DNA of 64,000 nucleotides from contig NZ_JAHYSG010000068.1 of the NCBI RefSeq assembly GCF_022095675.1, positions 3,893 to 67,892 of the forward strand, read 5' to 3'. Position 1 is the stretch's first letter; each line of letters opens with the position of its first letter. Made by a program: the position numbers and the translations under genes. This DNA comes from Dactylosporangium sp. AC04546. GTDB taxonomy: Bacteria > Actinomycetota > Actinomycetes > Mycobacteriales > Micromonosporaceae. The notes below the pieces were generated by a model. That model was not told the DNA's origin and ran no database searches. It saw only the letters and a program-made list of their open reading frames with translations. Shown piece after piece: positions 18,192 through 27,423 of this stretch.

Positions 18192-19051
18192 ACTCGGTCG
18201 TCCGCGCGGCGGGCGGCGTGGTGTGGCGGGACGGCGGCGAGATCGTGCTGGTGCACCGGCCGCGCTACAACGACTGGTCGCTGCCGAAGGGCAAGCTCGA
18301 CCCGGGCGAGCACCCGCTGGAGGCCGCCGTGCGGGAGGTCCACGAGGAGAGCTTCGTGCGGGCCGTGCCGCAGGTCCGGCTTCCTTCCATCCGGTACCTC
18401 ACGGGCGAGCCCGGCGTCGAGAAGCACGTCGACTTCTGGTCGATGCGGGCCGTCGAGTGGCAGGACCGGCCGGCCGACCACGAGATCGAGGAGGCGCGGT
18501 GGGTGCCGGCAGGTGAGGCCCAGCGGCTCCTGTCGTACGCCCACGACCGCGGCGTGGTGAAGGCCTTCCTCGCCCTGCCGGCCGTGACGGCGGTCGTCGC
18601 GGTGGTCCGCCACGCCAAGGCCGGCAAGCGCCGCGACTGGGACGGCGAGGACGCCGACCGCCCGCTCGAGGACAGCGGAAAGCGCGACGCGGCGGGCCTG
18701 TGCGCCCTCCTGACGCTCCTACGGCCGGACCGGGTGGTGTCGGCCACCCCCACGCGCTGCCGGCAGACGGTGGAGCCGCTGGGGCTGTCGTTCTCGGTCG
18801 ACGCCCGGTTCGACGAGCAGGGCTCCCCGGCCGACGGCGCCGCGGCGCTGGCGGAGCTGGCCCGGTTGGGCGGCACGAGCGTGGTGTGCAGCCAGGGCAA
18901 GCTGATGCCGCCGATGCTCACCGAGGCGACCCGGCGCGGGGACGTCAACTTCCACACCCGCAAGGGCGCCGGCTGGATCCTCGGCCTCGCGGGCACCCGC
19001 GTGGTGGGCCACGACCGCCTGGCCCCGCTCACGGTCTCCGGCGAGGTGTAG
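18179..19051 (+). CDS. mutT1: NUDIX hydrolase–histidine phosphatase fusion (MutT1 type)
   Basis: A 290-residue two-domain protein. Residues about 8–140 are NUDIX, with the box G38-x5-E44-x7-REVHEE; residues about 148–290 are a histidine-phosphatase (SixA-like) domain starting VVRHAKAGKRRDW. Mycobacterial MutT1 has the same architecture and hydrolyses 8-oxo-(d)GTP and diadenosine polyphosphates. The final NUDIX box glycine is replaced (HEESF). I chose ATG 18179, which overlaps the CHAD gene by 13 bases. The mutT1–hupB neighbourhood matches M. tuberculosis Rv2985–Rv2986c. Confidence 0.9.
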   Translation: MAEVNSVVRAAGGVVWRDGGEIVLVHRPRYNDWSLPKGKLDPGEHPLEAAVREVHEESFVRAVPQVRLPSIRYLTGEPGVEKHVDFWSMRAVEWQDRPADHEIEEARWVPAGEAQRLLSYAHDRGVVKAFLALPAVTAVVAVVRHAKAGKRRDWDGEDADRPLEDSGKRDAAGLCALLTLLRPDRVVSATPTRCRQTVEPLGLSFSVDARFDEQGSPADGAAALAELARLGGTSVVCSQGKLMPPMLTEATRRGDVNFHTRKGAGWILGLAGTRVVGHDRLAPLTVSGEV

Positions 19052-19065
19052 TTCCCGGCCATTAG

Positions 19066-19102
19066 AAAGGGCGGCACCGGTTATCCCGGCGCCGCCCTTT
19101 TT
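19066..19102. terminator. Bidirectional terminator between mutT1 and hupB
   Basis: AAAGGGCGGC at 19066–19075 pairs with GCCGCCCTTT at 19091–19100. Inner CCGG/CCGG pairing and a T-run follow on the plus strand, with an A-run on the other side. It separates two convergent genes. Confidence 0.85.
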
Positions 19103-19112
19103 CATTGCGGTT

Positions 19113-19688
19113 CTACTTGGCGGCGGCCTTCTTCGCCGGCGCCTTCTTGGCGGCCGTCGTGGTCTTCGCGGCCGCGGTAGCGGTGGTGGTCTTGCGCGCC
19201 GTGGTCGCAGCGGCGGCGCGGGTCGTCTTGGCAGCGGCCTTCTTGGCCGGGGCCGTCTTGGTCGCGGCCTTCGCCGGGGCCGTCTTGGTGGCGGCCTTGG
19301 CCGGCGCGGCCTTGGCCGCGGTCGCCTTGGCCGTGGTGGCCTTCGCGGTGGTGGCCTTGGCAGCGGTCGTCTTCGTCGCGACGGCCTTCTTGGCCGGGGC
19401 GGCCTTCGGCACCTTGCCGCTGGCGACCATCTCGCGGAAGCTGGCGCCGGCCCGGAACGCGGGCACCGACGTCTTCTTCACCTTCACCGCTTCACCGGTG
19501 CGCGGGTTCCGGGCCGTTCTCGCACCACGGATGCGCTTCTCGAAGACCCCGAACCCGGTGATGGCGACCTTGTCGCCCTTGGTCACGGCGGCCTGGATCT
19601 CGGCCAGAACCGCGTCCAGCGCAGCGTTTGCCGACTTCTTGTCGCCCAGGCGAGCGCTGAGCGCCTCGATGAGCTCGGCCTTGTTCAC
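19113..19688 (-). CDS. hupB: HU nucleoid protein with Lys/Ala-rich tail
   Basis: A 191-residue histone-like protein. Residues 1–90 are the HU fold (MNKAELIEALSARLGDKKSA, GFGVFEKRIRGARTARNP, KTSVPAFRAG). The rest is a repetitive KA/KT/PAKKA tail resembling histone H1, as in mycobacterial HupB and streptomycete HupS. Such tails increase DNA compaction and are targets for acetylation. Start is GTG 19688 with a strong GGGAGGAAAC site. It is monocistronic with its own terminator; a TATCCT box lies in the AT-rich upstream DNA near 19745. Confidence 0.95.
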   Translation of the reverse strand: MNKAELIEALSARLGDKKSANAALDAVLAEIQAAVTKGDKVAITGFGVFEKRIRGARTARNPRTGEAVKVKKTSVPAFRAGASFREMVASGKVPKAAPAKKAVATKTTAAKATTAKATTAKATAAKAAPAKAATKTAPAKAATKTAPAKKAAAKTTRAAAATTARKTTTATAAAKTTTAAKKAPAKKAAAK

Positions 19689-19790
19689 GTTTCCTCCCGT
19701 ACCAGAAATGAAGTCCCTGTGGGCAAGGTATCCCAACGCACACAGGATACAAACATATGACGGAAAAGAAATCGTTGTGGAGTAACGGAT
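19689..19790 (-). promoter_or_regulatory. AT-rich promoter region of hupB
   Basis: The 137 bases between hupB and leuD are unusually AT-rich for this genome. Read toward hupB they contain TTGTATCCTG, whose TATCCT could be a −10 box. No confident −35 element is seen. Confidence 0.35.
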
Positions 19791-19825
19791 TTGACCGAGG
19801 GCTCCTCGAGACGCCCAGCGTGGGC

Positions 19826-20413
19826 CTAACGAACGACCGGTGTCCACTCCGGACGGCGTTGTTCGAACGCGTCGATAGCGTCCGCGTGGCGCAGGGTGAG
19901 ACCGATGTCGTCCAGGCCCTCCAGCAGGCGCCAACGGCTGAAATCGTCCAGCGGGAACTCCCATTCGTGGCCGTCGGCGCGCAACTGGCGACCCTCGAGG
20001 TCGACCGTTACCGGCAGCTTCGGATCCGCCTCGACGGCGGCCCACAAAATTTCCACGAGTTTCAGGTCGAGCTCGACCGGCAGCAGCCCCGCCTTGAGGG
20101 CGTTGCCGCGGAAGATGTCCCCGAACCGGGGCGCGACGACCGCCTTGAAGCCGAAGTCCTGCAGCGCCCAGACGGCGTGCTCGCGCGACGAGCCGGTGCC
20201 GAACTCGGGGCCGGCGATGAGGATCGACGCCCCTTCGTAGACGGGATTGTTCAGCACGAATGCCGGATCGGACCGCCAGGCGTTGAAGAGGCCGTCGGCA
20301 AACCCGGTGCGGGTGACGCGCTTGAGGTACACGGCCGGGATGATCTGGTCGGTGTCCACGTTGGAACGGCGCAGCGGGACGGCCGTGCCGGTGTGGACGG
20401 TGAACTTCTCCAT
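19826..20413 (-). CDS. leuD: 3-isopropylmalate dehydratase small subunit
   Basis: A 195-residue swivelling subunit of isopropylmalate isomerase (leucine synthesis, second step). [16 protein letters not shown] and [14 protein letters not shown] are the substrate-binding signatures. The ATG at 20413 is 14 bases after the leuC stop. The two subunits are made from one transcript and act as a complex. Confidence 0.97.
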   Translation of the reverse strand: MEKFTVHTGTAVPLRRSNVDTDQIIPAVYLKRVTRTGFADGLFNAWRSDPAFVLNNPVYEGASILIAGPEFGTGSSREHAVWALQDFGFKAVVAPRFGDIFRGNALKAGLLPVELDLKLVEILWAAVEADPKLPVTVDLEGRQLRADGHEWEFPLDDFSRWRLLEGLDDIGLTLRHADAIDAFEQRRPEWTPVVR

Positions 20414-20427
20414 GTCGGTTCCCAGTC

Positions 20428-21840
20428 CTAGTTCAGATCGGCGGGCGCGGCGAGGCGGCCCACGACGGCGGTGGCGGCGGCGACCGGCGGCGACACGAGG
20501 TGCGTGCGCCCGCCGCGGCCCTGGCGGCCCTCGAAGTTGCGGTTCGACGTCGACGCCGAGCGCTCCCCGGGCTTGAGCGTGTCGGGGTTCATGCCCAGGC
20601 ACATGGAGCAGCCGGCGAACCGCCACTCCGCCCCGGCCTCGGTGAAGACCTGGTCGAGGCCCTCCTGCTCGGCCGCCGCCCGCACCGACGCGGAGCCGGG
20701 CACGACGAGCATCCGAACGCTCTCGGCGACCTTCCGGCCGCGCAGCACCTCGGCGGCGGCGCGCAGGTCCTCGAGCCGGCCGTTGGTGCACGAGCCGAGG
20801 AACACCACGTCGACCGGGACGTCCCGCAGCGCGGTGCCGGGCGTGAGGTCCATGTACTCCAGCGCCTTCTCGGCGGCGACCCGCTCGGCGCTCTCGGCGA
20901 AGTCCTCCGGGTTCGGCACGAAGCCGCCGAGCGGCGCGCCCTGGCCCGGGTTGGTGCCCCAGGTGACGAACGGGGTGAGCTGCGAGACGTCGAGCGTCAC
21001 CTCGGTGTCGAACTTGGCGCCCTCGTCGGTGCGCAGGCTCGTCCAGTAGGCCTTGGCCGTCTCCCAGTCCTCGCCCGCAGGCGCGTACTGCCGGCCCTCG
21101 ATGTAGGCGAAGGTCGTCTCGTCCGGCGCGATCATGCCGGCCTTGGCGCCCCACTCGATGGACATGTTGGAGATGGTCATGCGGCCTTCCATCGACAGCT
21201 TCTCGATGGCCGGGCCGCGGTACTCCACGACGTGGCCGCGGCCGCCGCCGGTGCCCACCTGGGAGATGAGCGCCAGGACCAGGTCCTTGGCGGTCACGCC
21301 CGGGCCGAGCTCGCCGACGACGTTGACCGCCATGGTGCGCGGCCGCGCCTGCGGCAGGGTCTGGGTGGCGAGGACGTGCTCGACCTCGCTGGTGCCGATG
21401 CCGAACGCCAGCGCGCCGAACGCCCCGTGCGTCGAGGTGTGCGAGTCGCCGCACACGATGGTCATGCCGGGCTGGCTGAGGCCCAGCTGCGGTCCCATGA
21501 CGTGGACCACGCCCTGCTGGTCGTCGCCGAGCGAGTGGATGCGGACGCCGAACTCGCTCGCGTTCTTGCGCAGCGTCTCGATCTGCGTGCGGGAAACCGG
21601 GTCGCTGATCGTCAGGACGTTGTCGGTCGGCGTGTTGTGGTCCTCGGTCGCGATCGTGAGATCGGGCCGGCGGACCGGACGCCCCGCCATGCGCAGGCCG
21701 TCGAACGCCTGCGGACTGGTGACCTCGTGCACCAGGTGCAGGTCGATGTAGAGCAGATCGGGCTCACCGGCGGCGGAATGCACGACGTGCGCGTCCCACA
21801 CCTTCTCGGCGAGCGTCCGTGGTTGTGCTTCTCCCACCAT
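20428..21840 (-). CDS. leuC: 3-isopropylmalate dehydratase large subunit
   Basis: A 470-residue aconitase-family subunit carrying the catalytic 4Fe-4S cluster. The cluster cysteines are in [10 protein letters not shown] and [13 protein letters not shown], and ATEDHNTPT and [14 protein letters not shown] are substrate-loop motifs. It heads leuCD and diverges from an IclR regulator 49 bases away, the arrangement of leuCD and ndgR in streptomycetes and Rv2987c–Rv2989 in M. tuberculosis. Confidence 0.97.
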   Translation of the reverse strand: MVGEAQPRTLAEKVWDAHVVHSAAGEPDLLYIDLHLVHEVTSPQAFDGLRMAGRPVRRPDLTIATEDHNTPTDNVLTISDPVSRTQIETLRKNASEFGVRIHSLGDDQQGVVHVMGPQLGLSQPGMTIVCGDSHTSTHGAFGALAFGIGTSEVEHVLATQTLPQARPRTMAVNVVGELGPGVTAKDLVLALISQVGTGGGRGHVVEYRGPAIEKLSMEGRMTISNMSIEWGAKAGMIAPDETTFAYIEGRQYAPAGEDWETAKAYWTSLRTDEGAKFDTEVTLDVSQLTPFVTWGTNPGQGAPLGGFVPNPEDFAESAERVAAEKALEYMDLTPGTALRDVPVDVVFLGSCTNGRLEDLRAAAEVLRGRKVAESVRMLVVPGSASVRAAAEQEGLDQVFTEAGAEWRFAGCSMCLGMNPDTLKPGERSASTSNRNFEGRQGRGGRTHLVSPPVAAATAVVGRLAAPADLN

Positions 21841-21889
21841 CTGGACATCCTAAAATCTGGGAGGTATGTTTCGGTCTGTGGGACACAGT

Positions 21890-22576
21890 ATGAGCGGTGT
21901 GGGCGTGCTCGACAAGGCGGTGGTCATCCTGGCCGCCTGTGTCGACGGCGCCAGCCTTGCCGAACTGGTGGACCGGACCAAGCTTCCCCGGGCAACGGCG
22001 CACCGGCTCGCACAGGCCCTGGAGATCCACCGATTGCTCGTTCGTGACGCGCAGGGGCGCTGGCGCCCGGGACCGCGACTGGGCGAGCTCGCGAACGCGG
22101 CCCCAGATGTGTTGCTGACCGCCGCCGAGCCGATGCTGACAGCGCTGCGCGACGCCACGGGCGAGAGTGCCCAACTGTACCTCCGCCGCGCGGACGAACG
22201 CCTGTGTGTCGCCGCCGCGGAGCGCGCGAGCGGCCTGCGTGACACGGTGCCGATCGGCGCGGTGCTGCCGATGACGGCGGGCTCCGCCGCACAGGTCCTC
22301 CTGGCGTGGGAACCGCCGGAGGCCGTGATGCCGCTCCTGCCACGCTGCAAGTTCACCGGCCGCACGCTGGCCGAGGTCCGCCGCCGCGGCTGGGCCCAGA
22401 GCGTGGCCGAGCGCGAGGTGGGCGTGGCGAGCGTCTCGGCCCCGATCCGCGACCGCACGGGCCGCGTGATCGCCGCGATCTCGGTGTCGGGCCCGATCGA
22501 GCGCCTGGGCCGCCGCCCGGGCGACCGCCACGCCATGGCCGTCGTGCGGGCCGGTCAACGCCTCTCCGGCCTGTAG
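21890..22576 (+). CDS. IclR-family regulator of leuCD (NdgR-like)
   Basis: A protein of about 228 residues with an N-terminal winged helix-turn-helix (GVGVLDKAVVILAACVDG, LPRATAHRLAQALEIHRLL) and a C-terminal IclR effector domain. NdgR in Streptomyces and its orthologues divergent from leuCD regulate leucine and other amino-acid genes. Start is uncertain: ATG 21890 matches the usual family N-terminus, while in-frame ATG 21866 and GTG 21878 are alternatives. A GGGAGG at 21859–21864 fits the GTG best. The operator should lie in the 49-base divergent gap. Confidence 0.85.
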   Translation: MSGVGVLDKAVVILAACVDGASLAELVDRTKLPRATAHRLAQALEIHRLLVRDAQGRWRPGPRLGELANAAPDVLLTAAEPMLTALRDATGESAQLYLRRADERLCVAAAERASGLRDTVPIGAVLPMTAGSAAQVLLAWEPPEAVMPLLPRCKFTGRTLAEVRRRGWAQSVAEREVGVASVSAPIRDRTGRVIAAISVSGPIERLGRRPGDRHAMAVVRAGQRLSGL

Positions 22577-22660
22577 GCCTGGCCGCGGCGGGCGCTTACG
22601 ATCGGCGGGTGCGCCTGCGGCGCACAGGCGGGATGCCTTTCTCGGCTGGAAGGAATGCCA

Positions 22661-22900
22661 GTGCCCGATACCACCCCTGCCTCGCCCGGGCCCGAAGACG
22701 GCTCGGGCGGGCTCAGCCCCGCGCCCACCGACGGAACGCCGGCCTCGCCGACTTCGAGGCCTGACGGGCCGGACTCCCCCACGCCGCCCGCGCCGGCGCC
22801 CTCGGCACCGTCCGGCGGCGGCCGTGGGGGGTGCATGACCGCGATGATCGGGCTGTTCGTGTTCGTCGCGGCGCTGCTCGGCATCGCCACGCAGCTCTAG
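22661..22900 (+). CDS. Small Pro/Ser-rich single-pass membrane protein
   Basis: A 79-residue protein with about 50 residues of Pro/Ser/Thr-rich, probably disordered sequence, a GGGRGG hinge, and one C-terminal transmembrane helix (MIGLFVFVAALLGIATQL). GTG 22661 is well placed behind GGAAGGA at 22648–22654; ATG 22655 is in frame but too close. It ends just before a strong terminator. No family recognised. Confidence 0.6.
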   Translation: MPDTTPASPGPEDGSGGLSPAPTDGTPASPTSRPDGPDSPTPPAPAPSAPSGGGRGGCMTAMIGLFVFVAALLGIATQL

Positions 22901-22913
22901 CCAGCATCGACCG

Positions 22914-22946
22914 ACGGCGCTCTCCGGACATCGGAGAGCGCCGTTT
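22914..22946 (+). terminator. Rho-independent terminator after the small membrane protein
   Basis: A 13-bp perfect stem pairs 22914–22926 with 22932–22944, has a 5-base loop and is followed by TTT. It separates the small gene from the DUF3352 gene on the same strand. Confidence 0.75.
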
Positions 22947-23012
22947 CGGCTGAGCGCGCCAGGTGGCTCTCCCCCGCTACCATCTCGATCACATTCACGG
23001 GGGAGGAACACC

Positions 23013-24707
23013 ATGACAGGAGAAGAGCGTCCGCCCGCTGCCGAGCACGAGGCGGAAGCCGGCCCGGCGCCCGAAGCGACGATCGCAGTGACCGGAGCAC
23101 CGGTGGGCGAGACCGGAACCGAGGCTGGAGCCGAGACCGGAACCGAGGCTGAGGTACCGCCGAAGCGGTCACGGAAGAAGCTCGCCGGCGTGCTCGCCGC
23201 GGCAGGCGTCGCGCTCGCCGTCGTCGCGGCCGGCGGGGCGTTCGCCGTGGTACGGCTGTGGCAGGACAGCGTCGGGCGGATGCCCGAGGACGTGCTGCCG
23301 GCCTCCGCCGCCGCCTACGCCCGCATCAACCTGACGCCGGGGCTGCGCCAGCGCCTCAAGCTCGGTGCCCTCATCGCGGACAGCGGCGGGAAGGGCGACG
23401 ACGACCACGCGCTGGAGCGGATCGTGTTCGAGAGCGGCCCGATCTCGTACCGCGACGTCGCCCCGTGGTTCGACGGCCGGCTCGGCGTCGCGCTCTGGGC
23501 CGACCCCGCACACCCCGACGCCCCGGTGACCCTGGTCGCCGCCGCGGCGAAGGACGCCGACAAGGCCCGCAAGGCGCTCGACGCGGCCCAGAAGAAGGCC
23601 GGCACGGACCGGCTGGGGTTCACGGTCGCCGACGGGTACGCGCTGCTGGCCTTCGGCGAGCAGGATGCCCAGGGCGCCGCGACGGCCGCGGCGAAGCAGC
23701 CGAAGCTGGCCGGGGCCGCCGCCTTCCGCAGCGCGGTCGCCACGCTGCCGCCGGACCAGCCCCTGCTCGTCTGGGCCGACCTCGGCCCGGCGGCGAAGCT
23801 GGCCGAGAAGCTCGCGGTCAGCGCTTTCCCGTATCTCCCGATCGAAGCGGGCGACCCGGAAACGGTCGGGCTGGCCGGCCCGGAGATTCCCGACGACCTC
23901 ACGGGCACGCTCGTCCTCGGTGCCCAGGCGGCCGACGGGAGCATCGAGGTGCGCGGCCGGTTCATCGGCGCGGCCCAGCCGGCCGGCCAGACGCCGGTCG
24001 ACGCCGTCCAGGCGCTGGGCCAGCTGCCCTCCGGCACCGTGGCGTCCGGCGTCGTGTCCGGCCCGTTCACCGCGATCGAGGACGTGCTCGGCGAGGACCT
24101 GGGCTGGATGCCGCTCACGCTCTTCGGCGACCTCGCCATGGGCCCGGGCCTGCTGCCCGAGGGTGAGGTGCCCGAGGCCGTCGACCCCGAGGCGATCCAG
24201 AAGTACCTCGAAGAGCACCCGGAGGTGCTCGAAGGAGGCGGCGACCGCTACGTCTTCCTCGGCCCCGGGCTTGGCCCCGGCAACGAGACGATGCCCGACC
24301 CGCAGCAGGCGGCCGACGCCTTCAGCGCGGGTGTGCAGGCGGCCAAGGCGCTGAGCTTCAGCATGGTGAACAGCGCCACCGCGACCGGCAGCGCGCCGCT
24401 CATGCTCGACCTGCACATGCCCGACGCGGCGGCGGCCAAGCAACTGCAGACCGACCTGGCCGCCTTCACCCGGCTCACCACGACCACGTGCGAGGTGAGC
24501 GGCGAGCACGTGCTGCTCAAGGCGAAGAGCTACGCGCCGGGCACCGGCAAGCTGGCCGAGAGCGACCTGTTCAAGAAGGCGATGGCCGGCGGTGTCGCGC
24601 ACCCGTACGCCGCCCTGTTCTTCGACAGCGGCTCCGACCAGGTCGGCTTCACGGCCGGCCGCGACGGCGCGGACACCGTGCTCTTCGCACGGGTGGTCAT
24701 GCGGTAG
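23013..24707 (+). CDS. DUF3352-type membrane-anchored protein
   Basis: A 564-residue protein with an acidic, Glu/Ala-rich cytoplasmic N-terminus (about 55 residues, including a repeated ETGTEAGA element), a single transmembrane helix (LAGVLAAAGVALAVVAAGGAF) and a long extracytoplasmic domain beginning MPEDVLPASAAAYARINLTP, the DUF3352 signature. ATG 23013 has a GGGGGAGGAA site. The end overlaps the convergent oxidase gene by 11 bases. Function unknown; envelope localisation is likely. Confidence 0.75.
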   Translation: MTGEERPPAAEHEAEAGPAPEATIAVTGAPVGETGTEAGAETGTEAEVPPKRSRKKLAGVLAAAGVALAVVAAGGAFAVVRLWQDSVGRMPEDVLPASAAAYARINLTPGLRQRLKLGALIADSGGKGDDDHALERIVFESGPISYRDVAPWFDGRLGVALWADPAHPDAPVTLVAAAAKDADKARKALDAAQKKAGTDRLGFTVADGYALLAFGEQDAQGAATAAAKQPKLAGAAAFRSAVATLPPDQPLLVWADLGPAAKLAEKLAVSAFPYLPIEAGDPETVGLAGPEIPDDLTGTLVLGAQAADGSIEVRGRFIGAAQPAGQTPVDAVQALGQLPSGTVASGVVSGPFTAIEDVLGEDLGWMPLTLFGDLAMGPGLLPEGEVPEAVDPEAIQKYLEEHPEVLEGGGDRYVFLGPGLGPGNETMPDPQQAADAFSAGVQAAKALSFSMVNSATATGSAPLMLDLHMPDAAAAKQLQTDLAAFTRLTTTTCEVSGEHVLLKAKSYAPGTGKLAESDLFKKAMAGGVAHPYAALFFDSGSDQVGFTAGRDGADTVLFARVVMR

Positions 24708-25623
24708 CCAGCCGGACCACCTCGTCTGCGCAGCCCCAGGCGAGGGTCACCCCGGCACCGCCGTGCCCGTAGTTGTGGACGACCCGGGTGCCGCCCGGCA
24801 GCGGCTCCGGGTCGGCCGCCACCCGCGGGCCGCCGTGCCGGGCCGGGCGCAGGCCGGCCGCCTCCCGCAGCACGGGGGCGCCGGCCAGCTCCGGCACCAG
24901 CGCGACACAGCGGCGCAGGATCGCGGCGGACACCGCCGGGTCCGGCGTCGTGCTCCAGTCGTCGAGCTCGAACGTGCCGCCCAGCACGACGTCGCGGCTG
25001 CGCGGGTGGATGTACGTCATCCCCTCCGGGTGGGCCTCGTCGCGCACCGACGTGACGAGGCCCGGGTTGGCCACCGCGACGATCTGGCCGCGGGCCGGGT
25101 GCACCGCCGGGTCGCCCGCGAGCGAGCGGGCGGCCAGGCCCGTCGCGTTCACCACGACGGGCGCACGGCCGCCGAGCTCGCCGAGCCGGCCGATCCGTTC
25201 GGTGGCGAACGACCCGCCGAACGCGCGGACGCGCTCGGCGAGCCACTGGAGGTACACCTCCATCTCCATCGACGGCACGGTGAAGCGCCACTCGTCGCGC
25301 GTCGCGCTGAAGTCCGGAACCGCGTCGGCCCACCACGGGCGGTCGGCGGGGCGGCGCAGCAGCATCCGGGTCGGGCGCGGCACCACGCCGGGGACGCCGC
25401 CGGACGCCTGGCGGGAGAGCTCGTCGTACGTCGAGCGCGCCCAGGCCAGGACGAGCGGATCGGCGGCGGTGCGCGTCGGGTACCACACGGCGGCGGCGAG
25501 GCTCGACACCGTGCGCTCCGGCGGGTCCGCGGCCACGACGGCGACCCGCGCACCGGCCTCCAGGAGCCGGATCGCGCTGGTCAGCCCGCAGACGCCGGCA
25601 CCGAGAACGATGACATCGACCAT
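24697..25623 (-). CDS. FAD-dependent D-amino-acid oxidase
   Basis: A 308-residue flavoprotein with the dinucleotide motif VIVLGAGVCGLTSAIRL at the start, the family mark AAAVWYPT and the C-terminal NYGHGGAGVTLAWGCA. D-amino-acid oxidases oxidatively deaminate D-amino acids to keto acids, producing ammonia and H2O2. There is no peroxisomal-type signal and the length is typical for actinobacterial enzymes. The downstream alpha/beta hydrolase is on the same strand with only 9 bases between, in the order hydrolase then oxidase. Substrate range is not deducible. Confidence 0.9.
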   Translation of the reverse strand: MVDVIVLGAGVCGLTSAIRLLEAGARVAVVAADPPERTVSSLAAAVWYPTRTAADPLVLAWARSTYDELSRQASGGVPGVVPRPTRMLLRRPADRPWWADAVPDFSATRDEWRFTVPSMEMEVYLQWLAERVRAFGGSFATERIGRLGELGGRAPVVVNATGLAARSLAGDPAVHPARGQIVAVANPGLVTSVRDEAHPEGMTYIHPRSRDVVLGGTFELDDWSTTPDPAVSAAILRRCVALVPELAGAPVLREAAGLRPARHGGPRVAADPEPLPGGTRVVHNYGHGGAGVTLAWGCADEVVRLATA

Positions 25624-25632
25624 CCCCTCACG

Positions 25633-26454
25633 TTACTCACGGCAGAACGCGAGCAGGTCGGCGTCGAACTCCCGCTCATAGGCGCCGTGGATGCCGTGCG
25701 AGGCTCCGGGGTACACCTTCAGGGCCGCGTCCTTCAGCAACTGGACGCTCTTGTGGGCGGCGGCGCGGATCGGCACGATCTGGTCGTCGTCGCCCTGGGC
25801 GACCAGCACCGGCACGTCGATCCGCTTGAGGTCCTCGGTGAAGTCGGTCTCCGAGAACTGCGCCACGCAGTCGTAGGAGGCCTTGAGGCTGACCTGCATG
25901 CTCAGGCGCCAGAACTGCTCGCGCAGGCCCTGTGAGACGGTGCTGCCGGGGCGGTTGGCGCCGTAGAAGGGCGCGCTGAGCTCGCGGTAGAACTGCGAGC
26001 GGTCGGCCATCAGGCCGGCCCGGATCGCGTCGAACGACTCCTTCGGCGTGCCCTCCGGGTTGGCGCTGGTCTTGAGCATGAGCGGCGGGACCGCGCCGAC
26101 GAGGACCGCCTTGGCCACGCGGGAAGTGCCGTGGCGGCCGAGGTACCGCGTGACCTCACCCCCGCCGGTGGAGTGCCCGACGAGGATCGCGTCACGCAGG
26201 TTGAGCCGGTCGACCAGCGTGCCGAGGTCGTCTGCGTACTGGTCCATGGTGTTGCCGTCCCACGTCTGGGTCGACCGGCCGTGGCCGCGCCGGTCGTGGG
26301 CGATCGCCCGGAACCCGTGATCGGCGAGGAGCTTGAGCTGGGTGTCCCAGGCGTCCGAGCTGAGCGGCCACCCGTGGCTGAAGACGACGGGCTGTCCGGA
26401 TCCCCAGTCCTTGTAGAAGATCTCGGTGCCGTCGGGCGTGGCGATGAAAGGCAT
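25633..26454 (-). CDS. Alpha/beta hydrolase, cofactor-free haloperoxidase/esterase type
   Basis: A 273-residue alpha/beta-hydrolase close to cofactor-independent chloroperoxidases/arylesterases. The nucleophile elbow is LVGHSTGGGEVTRYL, the acid is in VLVAQGDDDQIVP and the catalytic histidine is in PGASHGIHGAY. The oxyanion region is FSHGWPLSSDAW. Such enzymes hydrolyse esters or form peracids with H2O2, which fits the adjacent H2O2-producing D-amino-acid oxidase, though any link is inference. Confidence 0.88.
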   Translation of the reverse strand: MPFIATPDGTEIFYKDWGSGQPVVFSHGWPLSSDAWDTQLKLLADHGFRAIAHDRRGHGRSTQTWDGNTMDQYADDLGTLVDRLNLRDAILVGHSTGGGEVTRYLGRHGTSRVAKAVLVGAVPPLMLKTSANPEGTPKESFDAIRAGLMADRSQFYRELSAPFYGANRPGSTVSQGLREQFWRLSMQVSLKASYDCVAQFSETDFTEDLKRIDVPVLVAQGDDDQIVPIRAAAHKSVQLLKDAALKVYPGASHGIHGAYEREFDADLLAFCRE

Positions 26455-26518
26455 GGCCCGGGTTCTGACCGCACTACGCGCTGTTAAACGCTCAAAGGGC
26501 GGTGAAGGCTACCTTAAG

Positions 26519-26532
26519 TGAGAGCGCTCCAT
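26519..26532. promoter_or_regulatory. CebR/CelR-like LacI-family operator upstream of LPMO
   Basis: TGAGAGCGCTCCAT matches 11 of 14 positions of the cellobiose-repressor palindrome TGGGAGCGCTCCCA, with a perfect 8-bp core GAGCGCTC at 26522–26529. It lies 88 bases upstream of the LPMO start. Confidence 0.6.
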
Positions 26533-26620
26533 CGAGCGAGTTCCATAAAGGTTATTTACTGTTAACAATCCTTCCCTTACCTTGGCTGCATCACCCCCAC
26601 CGCTGGAAGGGAGCGATTGG

Positions 26621-27367
26621 ATGCGAAGAGCATTCGCTCTGGTACCCCTGGTGCTCGGCGCCGTCGTGGCGTCTCTGCTGGTGACGGCGTCACCGGCGGG
26701 CGCACACGGGTACATCTCCTCACCCCCGAGCCGTCAGGCGATGTGTGCCCAGGGCCGCGTCGCCAACTGCGGCGACATCATCTACGAGCCGCAGAGCGTC
26801 GAGGCCCCCAAGGGCTCGATGCAGTGCAACGGCGGCGGTAGCCGGTTCACCGTCCTCAACGACGAGAGCAAGGGCTGGCCGGCCACGTCCGTCGGCAACA
26901 ACGTCACGTTCAACTGGGTGCTGACCGCGCGTCACTCGACCAGCACGTGGGAGTACTTCGTCGGCAGCACCCGCATCGCGGTCTTCGACGACGGCGGTCG
27001 CCAGCCTGGCGCGACCGTCTCCCACAACGTGAGCCTCGGCGGCCGCACCGGCCGGATCAAGGTCCTGGCCCGCTGGAACATCGCGGACACGATCAACGCC
27101 TTCTACTCGTGCGTCGACCTGCAGGTCGGCGGCGGCAACCCGACGCCGACGCCCACGCAGCCGACCCCGTCCCCCACCAACCCGACCCCGTCGCCGACCA
27201 CGACCACGACGCCGCCGAACCCGGGTGGCACCTGGGCCGCCGGCACCGCGTACAAGGTCGGCGACCGCGTCACCTACGGCGGCGTCACGTACGAGTGCCG
27301 CCAGGCGCACACCGCGATCGCCGGCTGGGAGCCGCCCAACGTCCCGGCGCTGTGGCTGCGCGTCTGA
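26621..27367 (+). CDS. AA10 lytic polysaccharide monooxygenase with chitin-binding module
   Basis: A 248-residue secreted copper enzyme that oxidatively cleaves chitin or cellulose. A signal peptide ends at ...SPAGA28, leaving His29 as the mature N-terminus. His29 and His105 (TARHSTSTW) form the copper brace, with an axial aromatic at 161/162 (AFYSCVD). A PT/SP-rich linker (about 171–203) joins a C-terminal CBM5/12-type module (TWAAGTAYKVGDRVTYGG, with aromatic residues for binding). ATG 26621 has GGAAGGGAG upstream. The CebR-like operator suggests cello-oligosaccharide control. Confidence 0.93.
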   Translation: MRRAFALVPLVLGAVVASLLVTASPAGAHGYISSPPSRQAMCAQGRVANCGDIIYEPQSVEAPKGSMQCNGGGSRFTVLNDESKGWPATSVGNNVTFNWVLTARHSTSTWEYFVGSTRIAVFDDGGRQPGATVSHNVSLGGRTGRIKVLARWNIADTINAFYSCVDLQVGGGNPTPTPTQPTPSPTNPTPSPTTTTTPPNPGGTWAAGTAYKVGDRVTYGGVTYECRQAHTAIAGWEPPNVPALWLRV

Positions 27368-27423
27368 CCCATTGTGTGGCGCCCCCTGCCCCTTGGGGGC
27401 GCCACCTTCCTCCCGGAGGCATC